From Symbiotaphrina buchneri (Eukaryota > Ascomycota > Symbiotaphrinales > Symbiotaphrinaceae), in contig BCIG01000017.1 in assembly GCA_001599915.1 (NCBI GenBank), positions 310,001 to 374,000 on the forward strand: a stretch of DNA of 64,000 nucleotides, read 5' to 3'. Below are positions 44,541-56,606 of the stretch, one piece after another. Under the pieces are notes generated by a model, which had not been told where the DNA came from, made no database searches, and worked only from the letters and a program-made list of their open reading frames with translations. Within the stretch, counting starts at the first letter, position 1. Every line of letters starts with the position of its first letter. The position numbers and the translations under genes are program-made.

Positions 44541-46307
44541 CTACCGTTTCCCCCTACGCTCTTCGTCCCTCTTCAACCGTTTTCTGCTTTCACTGGCAAT
44601 CATATCGCTAAGATCTTCCTGGAAGCCCCACTGGCTCTGCTCCTGACTCTTTTGCTCTTGAAATCGCTTCTCAATTTGCTCTTTACTGAGCCCGTCCTCC
44701 GCTTGTAGAGCATCGACATCAATAGCCACATCCACATCACCGGGTTTCTTACGCTTTCGATTCTGATCTTCTTGCCCAAGGACCGGTAAGCTGGACTGTG
44801 CAGCTCGCATGTCATATGCCCGCTCCCCGCCAAAGAACCCTTGTGCCTTGATTTGCTGCTCTGGAAGGACAGTGTAGGCTGACCGTGGATGGGTCGATTC
44901 CTCGGTATCAGTGCCTCTCCGTTGCTTCCGTAAATCAAACTCGCCCGCAACGCTTTCGGCTCCACCATATTCTGAAGGAACAGTAGAAGCCACTCCACTC
45001 GGCGTCTCTAGACCGCTAGGTGTCTGCAAGCCCGCACCAATATCTTCCTCTTCTACTTCGTCCTCCTCCTCCTCTTCGCTTTCCTCCTCTTCCGACCCCT
45101 CCTCGGGTTCTTGAAGCTCACCCCACAATGTCTTCTCAACCGGCTCGCCCATTTGAGTGTTCTGTTGTGGCTGCAGGACACCAAAGATATCGCCGCCGTA
45201 CAGTGGCCTGTTATACTCGTCTACAGGAGGTTTGCCATATCCGCCCGGATGGAAGCCCCATTGTCCTCCTGGTGGCGGCGGTGCGTTCAGCCCAGGGATT
45301 TTCAAGGCAGGATACGACGGTGGAGGGCCAAATCGTTGCATGTTGATAAGCCAAGGAGGCGGCGCCCCCGGAGGTATGTTCAAGGCCTCCTTCAGCTCGT
45401 CACTTAGCTCGCCAGGTCGTAGGCGTCTCAAGTTTGTTTCGTATTCTTTGCCTTCGTAATAGACCTCGCCATACCGTGTCAACTCGGGTTTTGTCTGGAA
45501 CCTAAAGAAAGCCTCATAAAGTTTTTGATAATCGATATCCAGCTTTCCCATCTTTGGCTGCACGCGCTCTCTTTGTTTCTGCTTGAGAGAGGCTTGCTCT
45601 TGCTTTTCTAGCACCGCGTCGCGCATTTCTGCAATTCCCGTCTCCTGGATAAACTTAGGCAGAGCAAAAGGGGGCTTCTCCACGCCTCGTTTGGAGGATA
45701 GGTATTCTCTCTTGAGTGACCAATGCGATGGTACTGGGACCACATTTCGGTAAGATTTGATATGAACAAGAAGCCTCGGATCGGGCGCGGACGTATCTGT
45801 CCATTCGACGATTTCCGGCTTCTTGACCAAGGCCTTCAGCTCCGCGACTGACAGCTTGTTTTGAGCCTTGCGCGCCTTCTTGGATAATCTATGTTCTTGC
45901 TCCTCTTCTTCATCAGGTATCTCATCATCGTCGTCATAGTATACTTCGGGCTTCTCTGGCTCCTTGGTTGCCGGATCCCGCTTATCGTCCTGGCCGAATT
46001 TGACCATGAGGTCTTTGAACTGCTCATATAACGGATCATTTTCGTCGATTTGAATAATGTCCTCCACCTGAACGTCTTCTGGCTCCCGTTCTTTGCTTTC
46101 TACCGGGGCGGGTGGAGACTGCCCATTCGTTGTCGCTCCAGGCGCTACAGCGGTCGGAGATTGCGTAGCCTCTTTTGGCGTACCCTGCACACAGTCAACA
46201 TCTATTGAATAAAAATCAGGTTCCTCTACACGTGCCTGTTGGGACTTCTCGGCCTTCTTCTTCGCCCGGCGAAACTGGTTCTTCGATAGTTTCACTGCTC
46301 CCGGCAT
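44541..46307 (-). CDS. cus1: U2 snRNP SF3b subunit 2 (SAP145 / CUS1)
   Basis: SF3b component needed for stable U2 binding at the branch point. A single uninterrupted exon encodes 588 aa, unusual in this intron-rich window. Order of parts: basic start (MPGAVKLSKNQFRRAKKKAE), acidic DDDDEIPDEEEEQE, then the SF3B2 core (DUF382) from about residue 170 (VPVPSHWSLKREYLSSKRG; KPPFALPKFIQETGIAEMRD; MGKLDIDYQKLYEAFFRFQT). The PSP proline-rich domain follows (LSDELKEALNIPPGAPPPW; RFGPPPSYPALKIPGLNAP). A Glu-rich run (EEEESEEEEEDEVEEED) and a charged tail ending RRGKR complete it. Lengths and order match fungal CUS1/SAP145. Confidence 0.95.
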   Translation of the reverse strand: MPGAVKLSKNQFRRAKKKAEKSQQARVEEPDFYSIDVDCVQGTPKEATQSPTAVAPGATTNGQSPPAPVESKEREPEDVQVEDIIQIDENDPLYEQFKDLMVKFGQDDKRDPATKEPEKPEVYYDDDDEIPDEEEEQEHRLSKKARKAQNKLSVAELKALVKKPEIVEWTDTSAPDPRLLVHIKSYRNVVPVPSHWSLKREYLSSKRGVEKPPFALPKFIQETGIAEMRDAVLEKQEQASLKQKQRERVQPKMGKLDIDYQKLYEAFFRFQTKPELTRYGEVYYEGKEYETNLRRLRPGELSDELKEALNIPPGAPPPWLINMQRFGPPPSYPALKIPGLNAPPPPGGQWGFHPGGYGKPPVDEYNRPLYGGDIFGVLQPQQNTQMGEPVEKTLWGELQEPEEGSEEEESEEEEEDEVEEEDIGAGLQTPSGLETPSGVASTVPSEYGGAESVAGEFDLRKQRRGTDTEESTHPRSAYTVLPEQQIKAQGFFGGERAYDMRAAQSSLPVLGQEDQNRKRKKPGDVDVAIDVDALQAEDGLSKEQIEKRFQEQKSQEQSQWGFQEDLSDMIASESRKRLKRDEERRGKR

Positions 46308-47420
46308 GACGGGCGATCCTGGTAGTGGCGCTCGTCGGGGCCGCTGCAGCGCAAATATCTGTTGGCAGTAGAGCGCTGGAGTGTTTGGGGCTCTGGGAAT
46401 CCTTCAATACCAAAGAAAGCAAGTGGGCCAGACGCAGTCGCGGGAGGGCTGTGGAGCAGGTTGAGTCGGATTATGGTAGGAGAACACCAGTAAGGTAGGT
46501 AGAGTAGCAAGATGGATGGATGAAAGTCGCCCATTCCGGATTTGCGAGTGCCGCCTCGTAATGACCGTCAATTACCACCTGCACACCTCAGGGCACGCAT
46601 GTTACGGTAAGCGAACACTTACAGGTAAGGTACCTCTCCCCTTGCCGACGATCACGCCTGTCTTAAGTCTCTACAGGTACCTAGTCATTTGATAACCCTC
46701 CAGATCGCGGGCCGTGACCAGGGGCAGACGAGTGAAGGCAGCAAGATCACAAGAGACTGAGAAGCCTTGCACAAGAACCTCCCTGGGGCTAAGGTAAGGT
46801 ATTCATTGTGGAAGGCGTCGAGATCTTGTCATCAATCACAGTAACTTCCATCTTGGGACAGGCGTACCTTAATACTATTTAAGGTACGCATCTTACCTAA
46901 GGCGGCTGGGTAACGACGTAGCGTCAATCAAATGGGCCCTGACCTGAAAGCGGATGGTACGAGTACGTTCGTACCAAACCAATAATGTGTGGCCTCTTTT
47001 GCCATGCGTCTTACCGTACGGAGTACGCTCTTCGTACTCGTATTCATCCTTCGTTCGCACCTTGCAGGTTGACGGCGGACATCAGTGCTCATTGTACCTC
47101 AAGGCGACATATTCCACTGCCGGTCCAAGATATGCAGCTCAACCCTTTTGATCACAAGCTCTCGAATGCGAGTTGGCTGTCGCCTGCTTAAGATCCATCG
47201 TCTTCTACCATCCATCCGATTCTTGCGCCTGGATACCACTCGAGAGCGACTCCACGTTGTTGTCTCCAGCAATTGTGCCAGCAAAAGGCGACGCACCGAG
47301 CCCTAACATGAACTGCTTGGTCAGATTCAATTGAGGCTTCAGTCGACTTGCAAGACACCTCCCGCAACAACATAGGTATCTCATGCGTTACCTCTCCGCT
47401 CTCGTCTGGATATAGACCCT
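46308..47420. promoter_or_regulatory. Divergent promoter region SF3B2 / SLY41
   Basis: 1113 bp between divergent start codons. AAGGTACC and TACCTTA words cluster at about 46490-46900, and TACGGAGTA occurs at 47017-47025. No gene is supported. Confidence 0.55.
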
Positions 47421-49082
47421 ATGGCGGAACCCTTTCCAACGCATGACGGGCAGCCGCTGGATATAACGGCGCGGGGCCCAACGGCCACGACGTCACTCGC
47501 CGCGGCTGATGCACCACTGCAAGGTGAGCGGTGGTTGCCGCGCCGGGAAGACAACATTCAATGGGATCCCCGCTGGAAATCTGGCCAGACAACAAGGCAT
47601 GGTAGACAGAAGAGCATAGGGGATGCATTTCGGACCATACGGATTCGGAGCGGAAGTATGAGTGCAAATGCACACGAGATTGCCGACGCGCTGAAAGCGC
47701 CAGTATCGCCGAAGCTTATAGTAAGGATTCGCGTTGCTCGAAAATCCGTGATATGTCGTTGTACCGTGTGTACAGACGCTGACTTTGCGTAGATTTTCTG
47801 TATCATCTGGTATCTGACGTCTGCGCTTACAAACACGTCTTCCAAAACTATCCTGAACACTTTCTCGAAGCCTGTGACTTTAACATTGATCCAGTTTGGC
47901 TTCGTATCATCCTGGTGCATCGCTCTCTCCTACTTAGCATACCTATATCCCTCTTTAAGACACAAGATAAGTGTCTTGAAATATGGGATACGTTATCCGA
48001 GTCGGGAGATACTCACGACGACCCTTCCGCTGGCAATGTTCCAGATAGGTGGCCACATCCTCAGCTCAACCTCAACCGCCAAAATTCCAGTTTCCCTAGT
48101 GCACACGATCAAAGGACTCTCACCTCTCTTCACCGTCATGGCTTACCGCCTCATCTTCAGGATCCATTATTCGGCTGCAACGTATCTGTCACTTGTGCCA
48201 TTGACCCTAGGGGTTATGCTAGCTTGCTCCGCCGAGTTTTCTGGAAACTTTTCTGGTGTCCTTTGCGCATTCGGTGCGACTATCATATTTGTGACTCAGA
48301 ACATTTTTTCCAAAAAGTTGTTCAACGAAGGAGCGCGAGCGGAGGCAGATGGTCAACATCAAAAGAGCCAGAAACTGGACAAACTCAATCTCTTATGCTA
48401 CTCATCTGGTCTGGCCTTCCTCATCACAATGCCTCTATGGCTTTGGGCCGAGGGTCTCGGGCTCATCGCAGATGTTTTTCGCGGAGGCGGACTCCAGATT
48501 TCCGAAAAGGGACTGGACTTTGGGCCAGGAAGGCTGGCCATCGAGTTCATTTTCAATGGCTCTTTCCACTTTGGGCAAAACATCATGGCATTCATCCTTC
48601 TTTCGATGGTTTCACCCGTCACCTACTCTGTGGCAAGTTTGACCAAGCGCATTTTCGTCATCCTGGTGGCCGTGATCTGGTTCGGGAACCAGACCACTAC
48701 TGTTCAGGGATTTGGGATTTTCCTTACCTTTGTGGGATTGTATCTTTATGACCGGACCAGTGATGCCGCGAGAGCAGATCGCCGCGCGAAAGCTGGCCAG
48801 CTCCAGGCCCAAGGAGCCTTACTTCCTCTTTCGTCCAACATCCCACGGGCCAACGGTCCCATCTATACGCAGTCCCCGCTAAGCACAACCACGGGTCAGT
48901 TGTTCGGTGGCACGAACGGATTTCTCAACGGGGTGAATACGGACGACAAGAAGGCAGACGCGGGAGGCCCCGGGCGGCTTAGGTCAAACAGTAATCATGC
49001 CTGGTTGCCTGCGACCGCGAAGCAGGACGAAAGTTGGAGACCAAGGGATGCCGAGTCGATGAATGGTATAGCTGTTTCATGA
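47421..49082 (+). CDS. sly41: SLY41-type transporter (triose-phosphate/nucleotide-sugar translocator family)
   Basis: Multi-spanning membrane protein of the TPT/drug-metabolite transporter family. Yeast Sly41 sits in the ER/Golgi and suppresses loss of Ypt1 in ER-to-Golgi transport. Exons 47421-47720 and 47793-49082 give 1590 nt and 529 aa. A 100-residue cytosolic N-terminus precedes about ten hydrophobic helices. Landmarks: SALTNTSSKTILNTFSKPVT, SSTSTAKIPVSLVHTIKGLS, SPLFTVMAYRLIFRI, FVTQNIFSKKLFNEG, SMVSPVTYSVASLTKRIFVI. The Lys-Arg pair in the last block and the KGLSPLF segment are typical of the TPT family. The C-terminal 100 residues are polar and disordered. Substrate unknown from sequence. 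Confidence 0.85.
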
Positions 49083-49889
49083 TTTCATGGTATAGAGGAT
49101 ATATAGACCGCGTAGAGTATCTTGGATTGGAGTCAGACGTGATCTACACCGCCGTTTAGGCAGTCGTCAAAGGACGGCTAATGTATATAATGATAATTCT
49201 ACTGTGCCAACGACCGAAAGACCATGGTTCCTATCGTGCCAAGAACAGATGCCGACTTCAGAGGCCAATAGCAGCATGATCATCACCAAAGCATATCGAC
49301 AGAGATGTACAAGACCAGAAGGTGAAGGAGTGAAGCAAGGGCACAGTAACAGGGAAAGATGTAGCGACCGTCGGTAAGAAACAGAATGTCATGGGGCCAA
49401 AGGCCCTCTTTTGCTCCAACTACGGCGCCCTTTTGAAGTCGTGCTCTGGGTACACGTAGCAGAGGAAGGCCTGGTAGAGCACATTGCGGCCAGGCCGCCC
49501 TACAATAATCGTGACCGGGATGAGTATAATTGGTGAAAGAAGAAAATGAAGGAGAAGAGGAGGAGGAGCGAGAGAACACTGCGTCCGGTGCTTGCCGTAC
49601 CTTACCGTAACGGGAAAAGCGCGGAGCATCTCTACGCTCTTTCGTTCTGCCAGCCAATCGTAGGGCACTTATTATTATGAGGTAAGGTGAAGCGTACAGA
49701 CAAGTAATCGGTACCGGTACTCTGTACGGTAACCTCACTGACGGAAGCTCGGGGCGACTTAATTATTATCATCAACGTCCCTTCTTCTCCCTCTCCACCG
49801 CCCCTCCCATCGCACATCTCCTCAGCTGTCCCCTCCTCCCCCGTCCGCCTCCTTGTTCTCCGTACTGGCGCGCCGTCTTTAGTGCAACC
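49083..49889. promoter_or_regulatory. SLY41-complex I spacer
   Basis: 807 bp between tandem plus-strand genes. A pyrimidine-rich tract (CTTCTTCTCCCTCTCC-like) sits at about 49780-49860, just upstream of the next start codon, as in many fungal promoters. Nothing else recognised. Confidence 0.5.
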
Positions 49890-52593
49890 ATGCTGCGGAC
49901 ACAGCTAGCACGATCTACGGCGCGGGCCCTAAGGTCCTCGAGACAGACTCGGGCCGCTCCCTTCTCCCTGACGACGAGAAGGCGCGCAGAGGTGGAGCTT
50001 ACAATCGGTACACCTTCTCCCCCGACTCCCTCCCTCTGTGCAAAAAGGTCGTATCGACTGACCCGTTCTAGATGGGAAAAAGGTTTCAATCGAAGGTTGG
50101 CGGTCGTCTTACGTCGAATGGCAATGATTCCCTAGCTTACCAAGGCCATAGCGGGATCTGCATTGATCCAGGCTTGCGAAAAAGCGGGAGTAACAATTCC
50201 TAGGTGCGTGCTCAGTCTCCTTATATTGACGGACGATACGATATACTAACTACATAACAGATACTGCTATCATGAGTAAGATGAACCTGCACTGGGACTT
50301 TACGATCTCTCTTTGCTGACTGATGATTGCACCTAGAAAACTTATGATCGCAGGCAATTGTAAGAGCGAAAATTTTCCTTGCTGCTCGGAGTCATTCTGA
50401 TGGAGCTTTCCTAGGCCGTATGTGTCTCGTCGAAGTGGAGCGGGCGCCCAAGCCCGTGGCCTCGTGCGCATGGCCTGTGCAGCTTGGCATGGTCGTAAAG
50501 ACCGACTCACCTCTTACACACAAAGCGCGAGAAGGAGTGATGGAGTTTCTGTTAGCGAACCATCCACTTGACTGCCCAATTTGCGATCAAGGTGGAGAGT
50601 GTGACCTGCAGGATCAGTCCATGCGCTACGGAGCAGACAGGGGCCGGTTCCATGAAGTGGGAGGAAAAAGAGGCGTGGAGGATAAGAATATCGGGCCTTT
50701 GATCAAGACCTCCATGAACAGATGCATTCACTGTACTCGCTGTGTTCGGTTCGCCAACGATGTCGCTGGAGCACCCGAGCTTGGATCCACGGGTCGAGGA
50801 AATGACATGCAGATCGGGACATACCTCGAGACAGCTTTGGATTCAGAGCTGTCTGGGAACGTTATTGACCTTTGCCCTGTTGGTGCACTCACATCGAAGC
50901 CGTATGCTTTCCGTGCCCGGCCGTGGGAATTACAGCACTTTGAGTCCATTGACGTCTTGGACGGTTTAGGGTCAAACATCAGGGTGGATTCGCGAGGCCT
51001 TGAGGTCATGAGAATACTTCCCCGACTGAATGATGACGTGAACGAAGAATGGATCAACGATAAAACACGTTTTGCTTGTGATGGCTTGAGGGTCCAAAGG
51101 TTGACCACCCCGCTCATCCGACAGGATGATAAATTCCACGCTGCAACCTGGGAACAAGCTTTGGTAGCTATCGCACAAGGGTTTGAGAAAGCGGCTCCAA
51201 AGGGGAATGAGTTCAAGGTCATCGCCGGTGCTCTGACTGAGGTGGAGTCTCTGGTGGCCATGAAAGATTTGGCGAACAAGCTTGGCTCTGACAATCTTGC
51301 ATTGGACCTGCCTCAGGGTAGTTCTCCAATCGCACACGGCATCGACGTGCGATCGAACTACCTCTTCAATTCGAAAGTTTGGGGCGTGGAAGAGGCGGAT
51401 GTTATGTTATTAGTGGGCACCAACCCCAGGCATGAAGCAGCTGTCTTGAATGCACGTATCCGAAAACAGTGGCTGCGGTCTGACCTTGAGATCGGCCTGG
51501 TAGGGGAGAATTTCGATAGCACTTTCGAGTACGAACACCTCGGTGAGGATGCTGCAGCCCTCAAAAAGGTCCTCAGTGGACCATTCGGCAAAAAGCTTCA
51601 AGCTGCTAAACGTCCTATGATCATAGTTGGCAGTGGGATGACAGATCATGTTGATGCTAAAGCGATTTACGAAATGGTGGGCGCTTTTGTGGATAAGAAT
51701 GCTTCCAATTTCATCACCCCCGAGTGGAACGGATACAACGTCCTACAACGAGAGGCTTCACGAGCTGGTGCCTTTGAGGTAGGGTTCACAGTACCATCGC
51801 CAGAAGTGGCGAACACAAAACCCAAGTTCGTCTGGCTACTTGGCGCCGATGAGGTCAAGGAAGCCGACATTCCTGCAGAGAGCTTCGTTGTCTACCAAGG
51901 TAAGTGCCTCCCTCGCCTGCATGACCGTCTGAGGCTCACGACCTCGCGCTAGGCCACCATGGAGATGTGGGGGCTCAATTGGCAAACGTCGTCTTACCCG
52001 CCGCTGCATATACTGAGAAGTCTGCTACATATGTCAATACGGAGGGCCGGGTGCAGATGACAAGGGCGGCCACTTCGCTTCCTAGCGGGGCTCGAGAAGA
52101 TTGGAAAATAATTCGTGCAGCAAGCGAGTTCTTGGGTGCCCCGCTCCCTTACGACGACCTTGAGATGTTAAGAGACAGGATGAATGAAATATCCCCAGCG
52201 CTATCGCGGTATGATGTTGTGGAACCAGTCTCATTGCCTGCGTTGGGGAAGATGCAGCTTGTGGATCAGAACAGGGGGAGCAAGCCTACCGGTGAACCGC
52301 TCAGGAAGGTCATCGAGGATTTCTATATGACAGATGTGATTTCAAGAAGGTAGGCGGCGCCGAGCGGATTGCATTTCGTTTGCATCTTACCTTTCGGGCC
52401 GATGGCTGATTTCTTCCCTAGCTCTCCCACTATGACCCGGTGTAGCTTGGCAAAGAAGACTGGCAACGCCGTAAGTTTCGATTGACCCTCGGTCGTGAAG
52501 CGGTCGGCAGCTAATGGTTTTGCGCAGTATACCAACTTCATGGCGCCAGGGGAGCCAGACCCGCAAGTGGAATATGGAGGGGTGGCCAAATAG
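49890..52593 (+). CDS. nuo78: NADH:ubiquinone oxidoreductase 75/78-kDa subunit (complex I, NDUFS1)
   Basis: Largest peripheral-arm subunit of complex I; carries iron-sulphur clusters N1b, N4 and N5. Exons: 49890-50007, 50072-50095, 50152-50203, 50261-50275, 50337-50359, 50415-51899, 51953-52349, 52422-52470, 52528-52593, totalling 2229 nt and 742 aa. Exons 2, 4 and 5 are microexons of 24, 15 and 23 nt. The presequence is Arg-rich (MLRTQLARSTARALRSSRQT). N1b ligands are Cys67, Cys78, Cys81 and Cys95 (RYCYH; GNCRMCLVEVE; VASCAWPV). The N5 region reads HPLDCPICDQGGECDLQDQS, and N4 is in CIHCTRCVRFA with DLCPVGALTSKPYAF. The molybdopterin-oxidoreductase-like half follows. The C-terminus reads YTNFMAPGEPDPQVEYGGVA. 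Confidence 0.96.
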
Positions 52594-54920
52594 AAGAGCA
52601 TTGTGCTCTGTACAGCACTGAGGGTTGTTTCTAGAGAGAGCATTGGTCTTTGGTCGTCTGGTGTTAAGTGTTGATTGTACATACATAGTCAAGTGCATAA
52701 AGGTCCGATTCACCCGTTGCCGAGCGTTGGTCCAGGCCCGAGGCATGAGTCGTGACATACATAGCTTCGAGGGATATCTGCCTGTCTATCTTGTACAAGC
52801 ATTGATTGCGGAGCACCGTGATCCAAGTGGGCAATATGGGGTCTCAGAGCCGTGGTTGTCGTAGCAAGTATTGCAAGGGAAGAGAGAAAGGGGGTTCTTC
52901 ATGCATGTGGGAGAGTGCCGTGCTGGCGTGTCAAGCCTTCTCGTCAACACGTAGGAAATAAACAACCGGGTCGCTGGTTGGGTCAGAGGCGGACAGGCAG
53001 GCCTCGCCTTCCCTAGCTTGATGGTATCTATCATAAGGTACCTCATGGTTGCTTCCAGAGGGCGTTTGATAGGTGTCAATCAAGGACGACCTTATATACG
53101 GACCAACAACCTTCCCCTACCTTACCTTACCTAAGGTACCTAAGATAAGGCATGATTTGGCCATATTGATGTAAGATAGGTGGGTAAGCACGTAGTTGAC
53201 CGAGGCAGCTAATGATCCTTACCCTTCTTACCTACCGCATCTGACCTTACGTTAGCTACCATCGCACCTAAGATATTCCATGATGGACCTTGTCCACCTC
53301 GCATACCTTAGGACAGGTGGGAGAGATAGCTACGGTAAGTAAGGTAAGGTACCTTATGTAGATGGCGAGCTGGGTAAGGTCACGGTAGGTACAGTAGCTC
53401 GTACGTACAGTAGCTCGTACGTACAGGTGTACCTTCCATCACTACCTTACCTTACCTTGGTCTATCTTACCTAACACAACATCCCACACGGACTTCCCCG
53501 CGAATTCCCCCTCAAAGAACGAGGTACTGTACCTACTAACGAAGTACGGTGTACTCGTAGCCAGCAGCCACTCCCTATGGTAAGGTAAGGTAAGGTAGGT
53601 GAGCTACCTTGCCCTCATGTATCTTGTGCCAGTATCCCCATGCATCTTGCACCGGCCAGGCTTGTCGATGCTCAATTCTGATTCTGTGTAGTCGGAGAGG
53701 GGAGGAGAGGAGGCGGGCCGACTTTTGATAAGAGGCGACAGCGGGGGGAGCGAAGCTAAGGTAGTCAAAAGCCACCGGTAGACGTGACGAGAGCTGAATG
53801 GCACGAGAGGATTCGGACGGATTCCCAACCCTTTTTAGCTTGAACCATCACTTGCAAAGTATCAATGACCTTTGGAAGCCGGAACGAGGAACCAAGAGAA
53901 GAGACGGTACGAAGTGGATGGTGGCCGGCAGACGGCAGACGGCAGACGGCAGGTATGTAGTCAAGTACACCAAGCGTACTAACTTTGTACCTGAGGTTCC
54001 TGAGGTGCCTGACTCGTCCATCAGTCCAGAAAGGCAAGATACCAGGTACCATATTGGTAGGCGTACTCGTGTCTTTGACCTGCCGCTTTCCACATAATAC
54101 GGTTAAAGAATGGCCGTGGAATATCCCATCTCTTGTACGGAGTACTCGTACGTCTCTTACGTACCTTATAAGCCTCGTTAGCTAAGGTAAAGGTAAGGTA
54201 CTTGCTTGCCTTACCTTACCTACCTTACCCTACCGAGCTCGCTACCTTCGACGCCCACGCCTACCTGTACATTCGTACCTTAAGGTCTGATAATCTTCAG
54301 ACGAGATCCCGCCGCCTCCGCTACTACTCTTTCGCTTCCCTCGTTGTCGTCGTCGTCGTCCTCCTCCTCTTCCTCTTCTTCTTTCTGTTCTCCCAAACAT
54401 TTCTTCCTTCCCTTCCATCTTCTATTTATTTTTTTTCATCTTCTTCTTACGGTTTGAACCCTCAATCGTCACCCGCTCCCGAACCCTCATCACCACCTCT
54501 CTCGAAGGCCCCCTCTTCCCCGCCTCGAGTCGGGAACCCTCGTTTCCCATGCTTCCGATACTCGCAGCTTGCTACATTTTATGAATTACGGCCCGGTTCT
54601 TCACGATCGTTTCTTCCCTTCATATCTGCCTCTTGACGAGCCGCCTTCTTCATCCGCTTCGGCGTCGCACTTCTTTCGTTCTGTCCTCGCCTTGGTGATC
54701 GATTGACCTCGTCCGGACTCGACCGATACCTTTCCCTCGCTTGCAACGGCCGAACCCTCTTTCCAACTACAGCCATTGGCCGGTGTTTTTACTGCTTCAA
54801 AGCCGTAGGGATCAGTCTCCACGTCTGTCCATCGCTGTCCGGCTGCACATTCCGTCTGTCGCTCGTCTCCGGTTCCGTCGTCTCATGTTCGGCCCCTTCG
54901 TCCGACATCCCGATTCCTTC
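52594..54920. promoter_or_regulatory. Long gene-free interval with dense AAGGTA/TACCTT motifs
   Basis: 2327 bp without a supported gene. Positions 53030-53610 and 54140-54240 are packed with TAAGGTACC, ACCTTACC and TACGTACAG words. TACGGAGTA occurs at 54136-54144. A 7-bp CAGACGG repeat is present near 53928-53951. Positions 54343-54390 form a TCG/CTC-rich pyrimidine tract in what should be the 5' leader of the next gene. Confidence 0.6.
53391..53426. repeat. 16-bp tandem repeat
   Basis: Two perfect 16-bp units (ACAGTAGCTCGTACGT) plus four further bases stand in tandem within the motif-rich intergenic stretch. The unit contains the palindrome ACGT next to GTAC words. Confidence 0.8.
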
Positions 54921-56606
54921 ATGACGTCTCAAATGAACTTGCACAAGCGACTGCACGCCAATGATGATGTCCCGAACCGGGCCTTCTCCCATAAACATGC
55001 CCGGCTGTCATATCCGGGCATTCTTTCCACTGGCGCCATGTGTACGACGACGGTGCCTGCGCTCGACCTTCCCGAGCAGGTCGTAGGGCCTGTGGTTACT
55101 CCGCTCTACCCTTCCCACCACGGCCTCTATCCAGCTGTGCCTCCACTTTACCAGAACCCAGATCTGCAGGCTTATGGGCTTGCCGGGGAAGGGTTTTGGC
55201 CCCAGTTTACGGCCGCAGGACAACACTTTCCGACGGGCCAATCATACACGGCCCACAATTTCATGTCTGGCACAAACACTCAGCTTCCTTATCAGGGCCC
55301 TCATAGAACCCAGAGCGCCCCCAACTTGCCTCAGTTGTCCGATGGGATAACCTTCCCTCCGAACTTCCCGGTTACCAGTCTGCAGCGGCCGCCTTTGGCC
55401 GGTTTCCCCTCTGTCGCGGATTTCAATAAGATCGTACAGGAGTACGTGCACCCTCTATTTTGGTCCCTGTTCTGGATCCGGCCACTGACTCCTTTGACCA
55501 GCTACATTGAGTCTCTCTCTCCAAAGAAAAGGGACAAGGCTCTTATTACGGAAGATCGTTATCACAAAATAAGAAAGGTCCATACCAACATGAAAGACAC
55601 GACAATCGATTCTGCTCAATTCAGGTATGCTCTTTTGGTCTTTCGCTACAGTGACCCAACCTCTGCTCGGCGGCCAGCCGCCGTGTGACTGTACCAGATA
55701 TGCTGACCTGGGACGGGCTAGGTTCTGGGCGAAGAAGATGTTCGATTTCGACGAGGTGGGTTCAGTCATCCCTTCCCATATGCACCTAATTGTCATCGTG
55801 CACCACGTAGTACAACTTTCTGTGAACTGACCTCGATCATCGTATAGCTCACAGGGGAAGTGTTGCACGAGCACAAGCCCGTGGCTACTCGGGAGAGACT
55901 CTACAGTATTCTTTGTCGAGCACATGACGAATGCCAGCATGGTGGTCGGGACAAAACCTCTGCACAGGTGCACAAAGAATTTTCCTGGGTTCCGAAAGAG
56001 CTCATCGCTCGATTCGTGCGAGAATGCCCCAGCTGTCGAAAGCGTAGAAGCTCTCCACTGCCAAAGAAACCTCAATCGCCGTGCACGCCCAGGCCACTAA
56101 GGACACCCCCTTTCAACGGGCAGGCGACTCCGCCCGTGTCTGATGACTCGGCCACAACTTCTCCTGCTGGCTTCTCCGGGCACTCAGCGACCTTTGCTTC
56201 ATCCGCACCAATGCCATACGCGTTATCACCCCCGGCATCTCGCAGAACATCCCTGGTTACCAGTGCAGCCACAGCGGCTCAGTTTCAAGCCTACACACAG
56301 GCTCTGGCTTGTCAGACGGAGCTGCACCACTCCCTGAACACTATGAATGGCCACAATATGCAGATTTCGGACCTGCAGCTGTCCCATGTGCAACCCAATC
56401 TAGGGCTCACGTTCGGTGAGAATTTTTGCGCTGATCCTCTTCAGCCTCTGAACATCTATGAACGGCATGATGCGTCTTCAACTTCTCAGCTAAAATCCAA
56501 TGGAAGGGTGGGGTCGAGCGATATCCATCTCGAGTCACAATCAACTGACCGTCTTCTGACAGGGTCCGATCCGGAATCCACACGCGTTTGGTGGTCCTCT
56601 TCATAA
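54921..56606 (+). CDS. Host protein with integrase-type H2C2 zinc-binding module
   Basis: Exons 54921-55441, 55502-55624, 55722-55755 and 55848-56606 give 1437 nt and 478 aa, all phase-consistent. The N-terminal 170 residues are disordered and Pro/Gln/Tyr-rich. A conserved block follows (YIESLSPKKRDKALITEDRY; FWAKKMFDFDE). Then comes an HHCC zinc module with His pair in RAHDECQHGG and Cys pair in ECPSCRKR, the fold placed before the catalytic core in retroelement integrases. No DDE catalytic core, reverse transcriptase or LTR accompanies it, and introns interrupt the frame. I read it as an ordinary host gene that co-opted this module, like vertebrate GIN1/KRBA2 (family knowledge). The C-terminal 200 residues are disordered. 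Function unknown; nucleic-acid or protein binding is possible. Confidence 0.75.

Noticed and set aside
54921-56606. Reading this locus as an LTR retrotransposon
   Set aside because: No reverse transcriptase, catalytic core or LTRs; multiple phase-consistent introns argue for a host gene.
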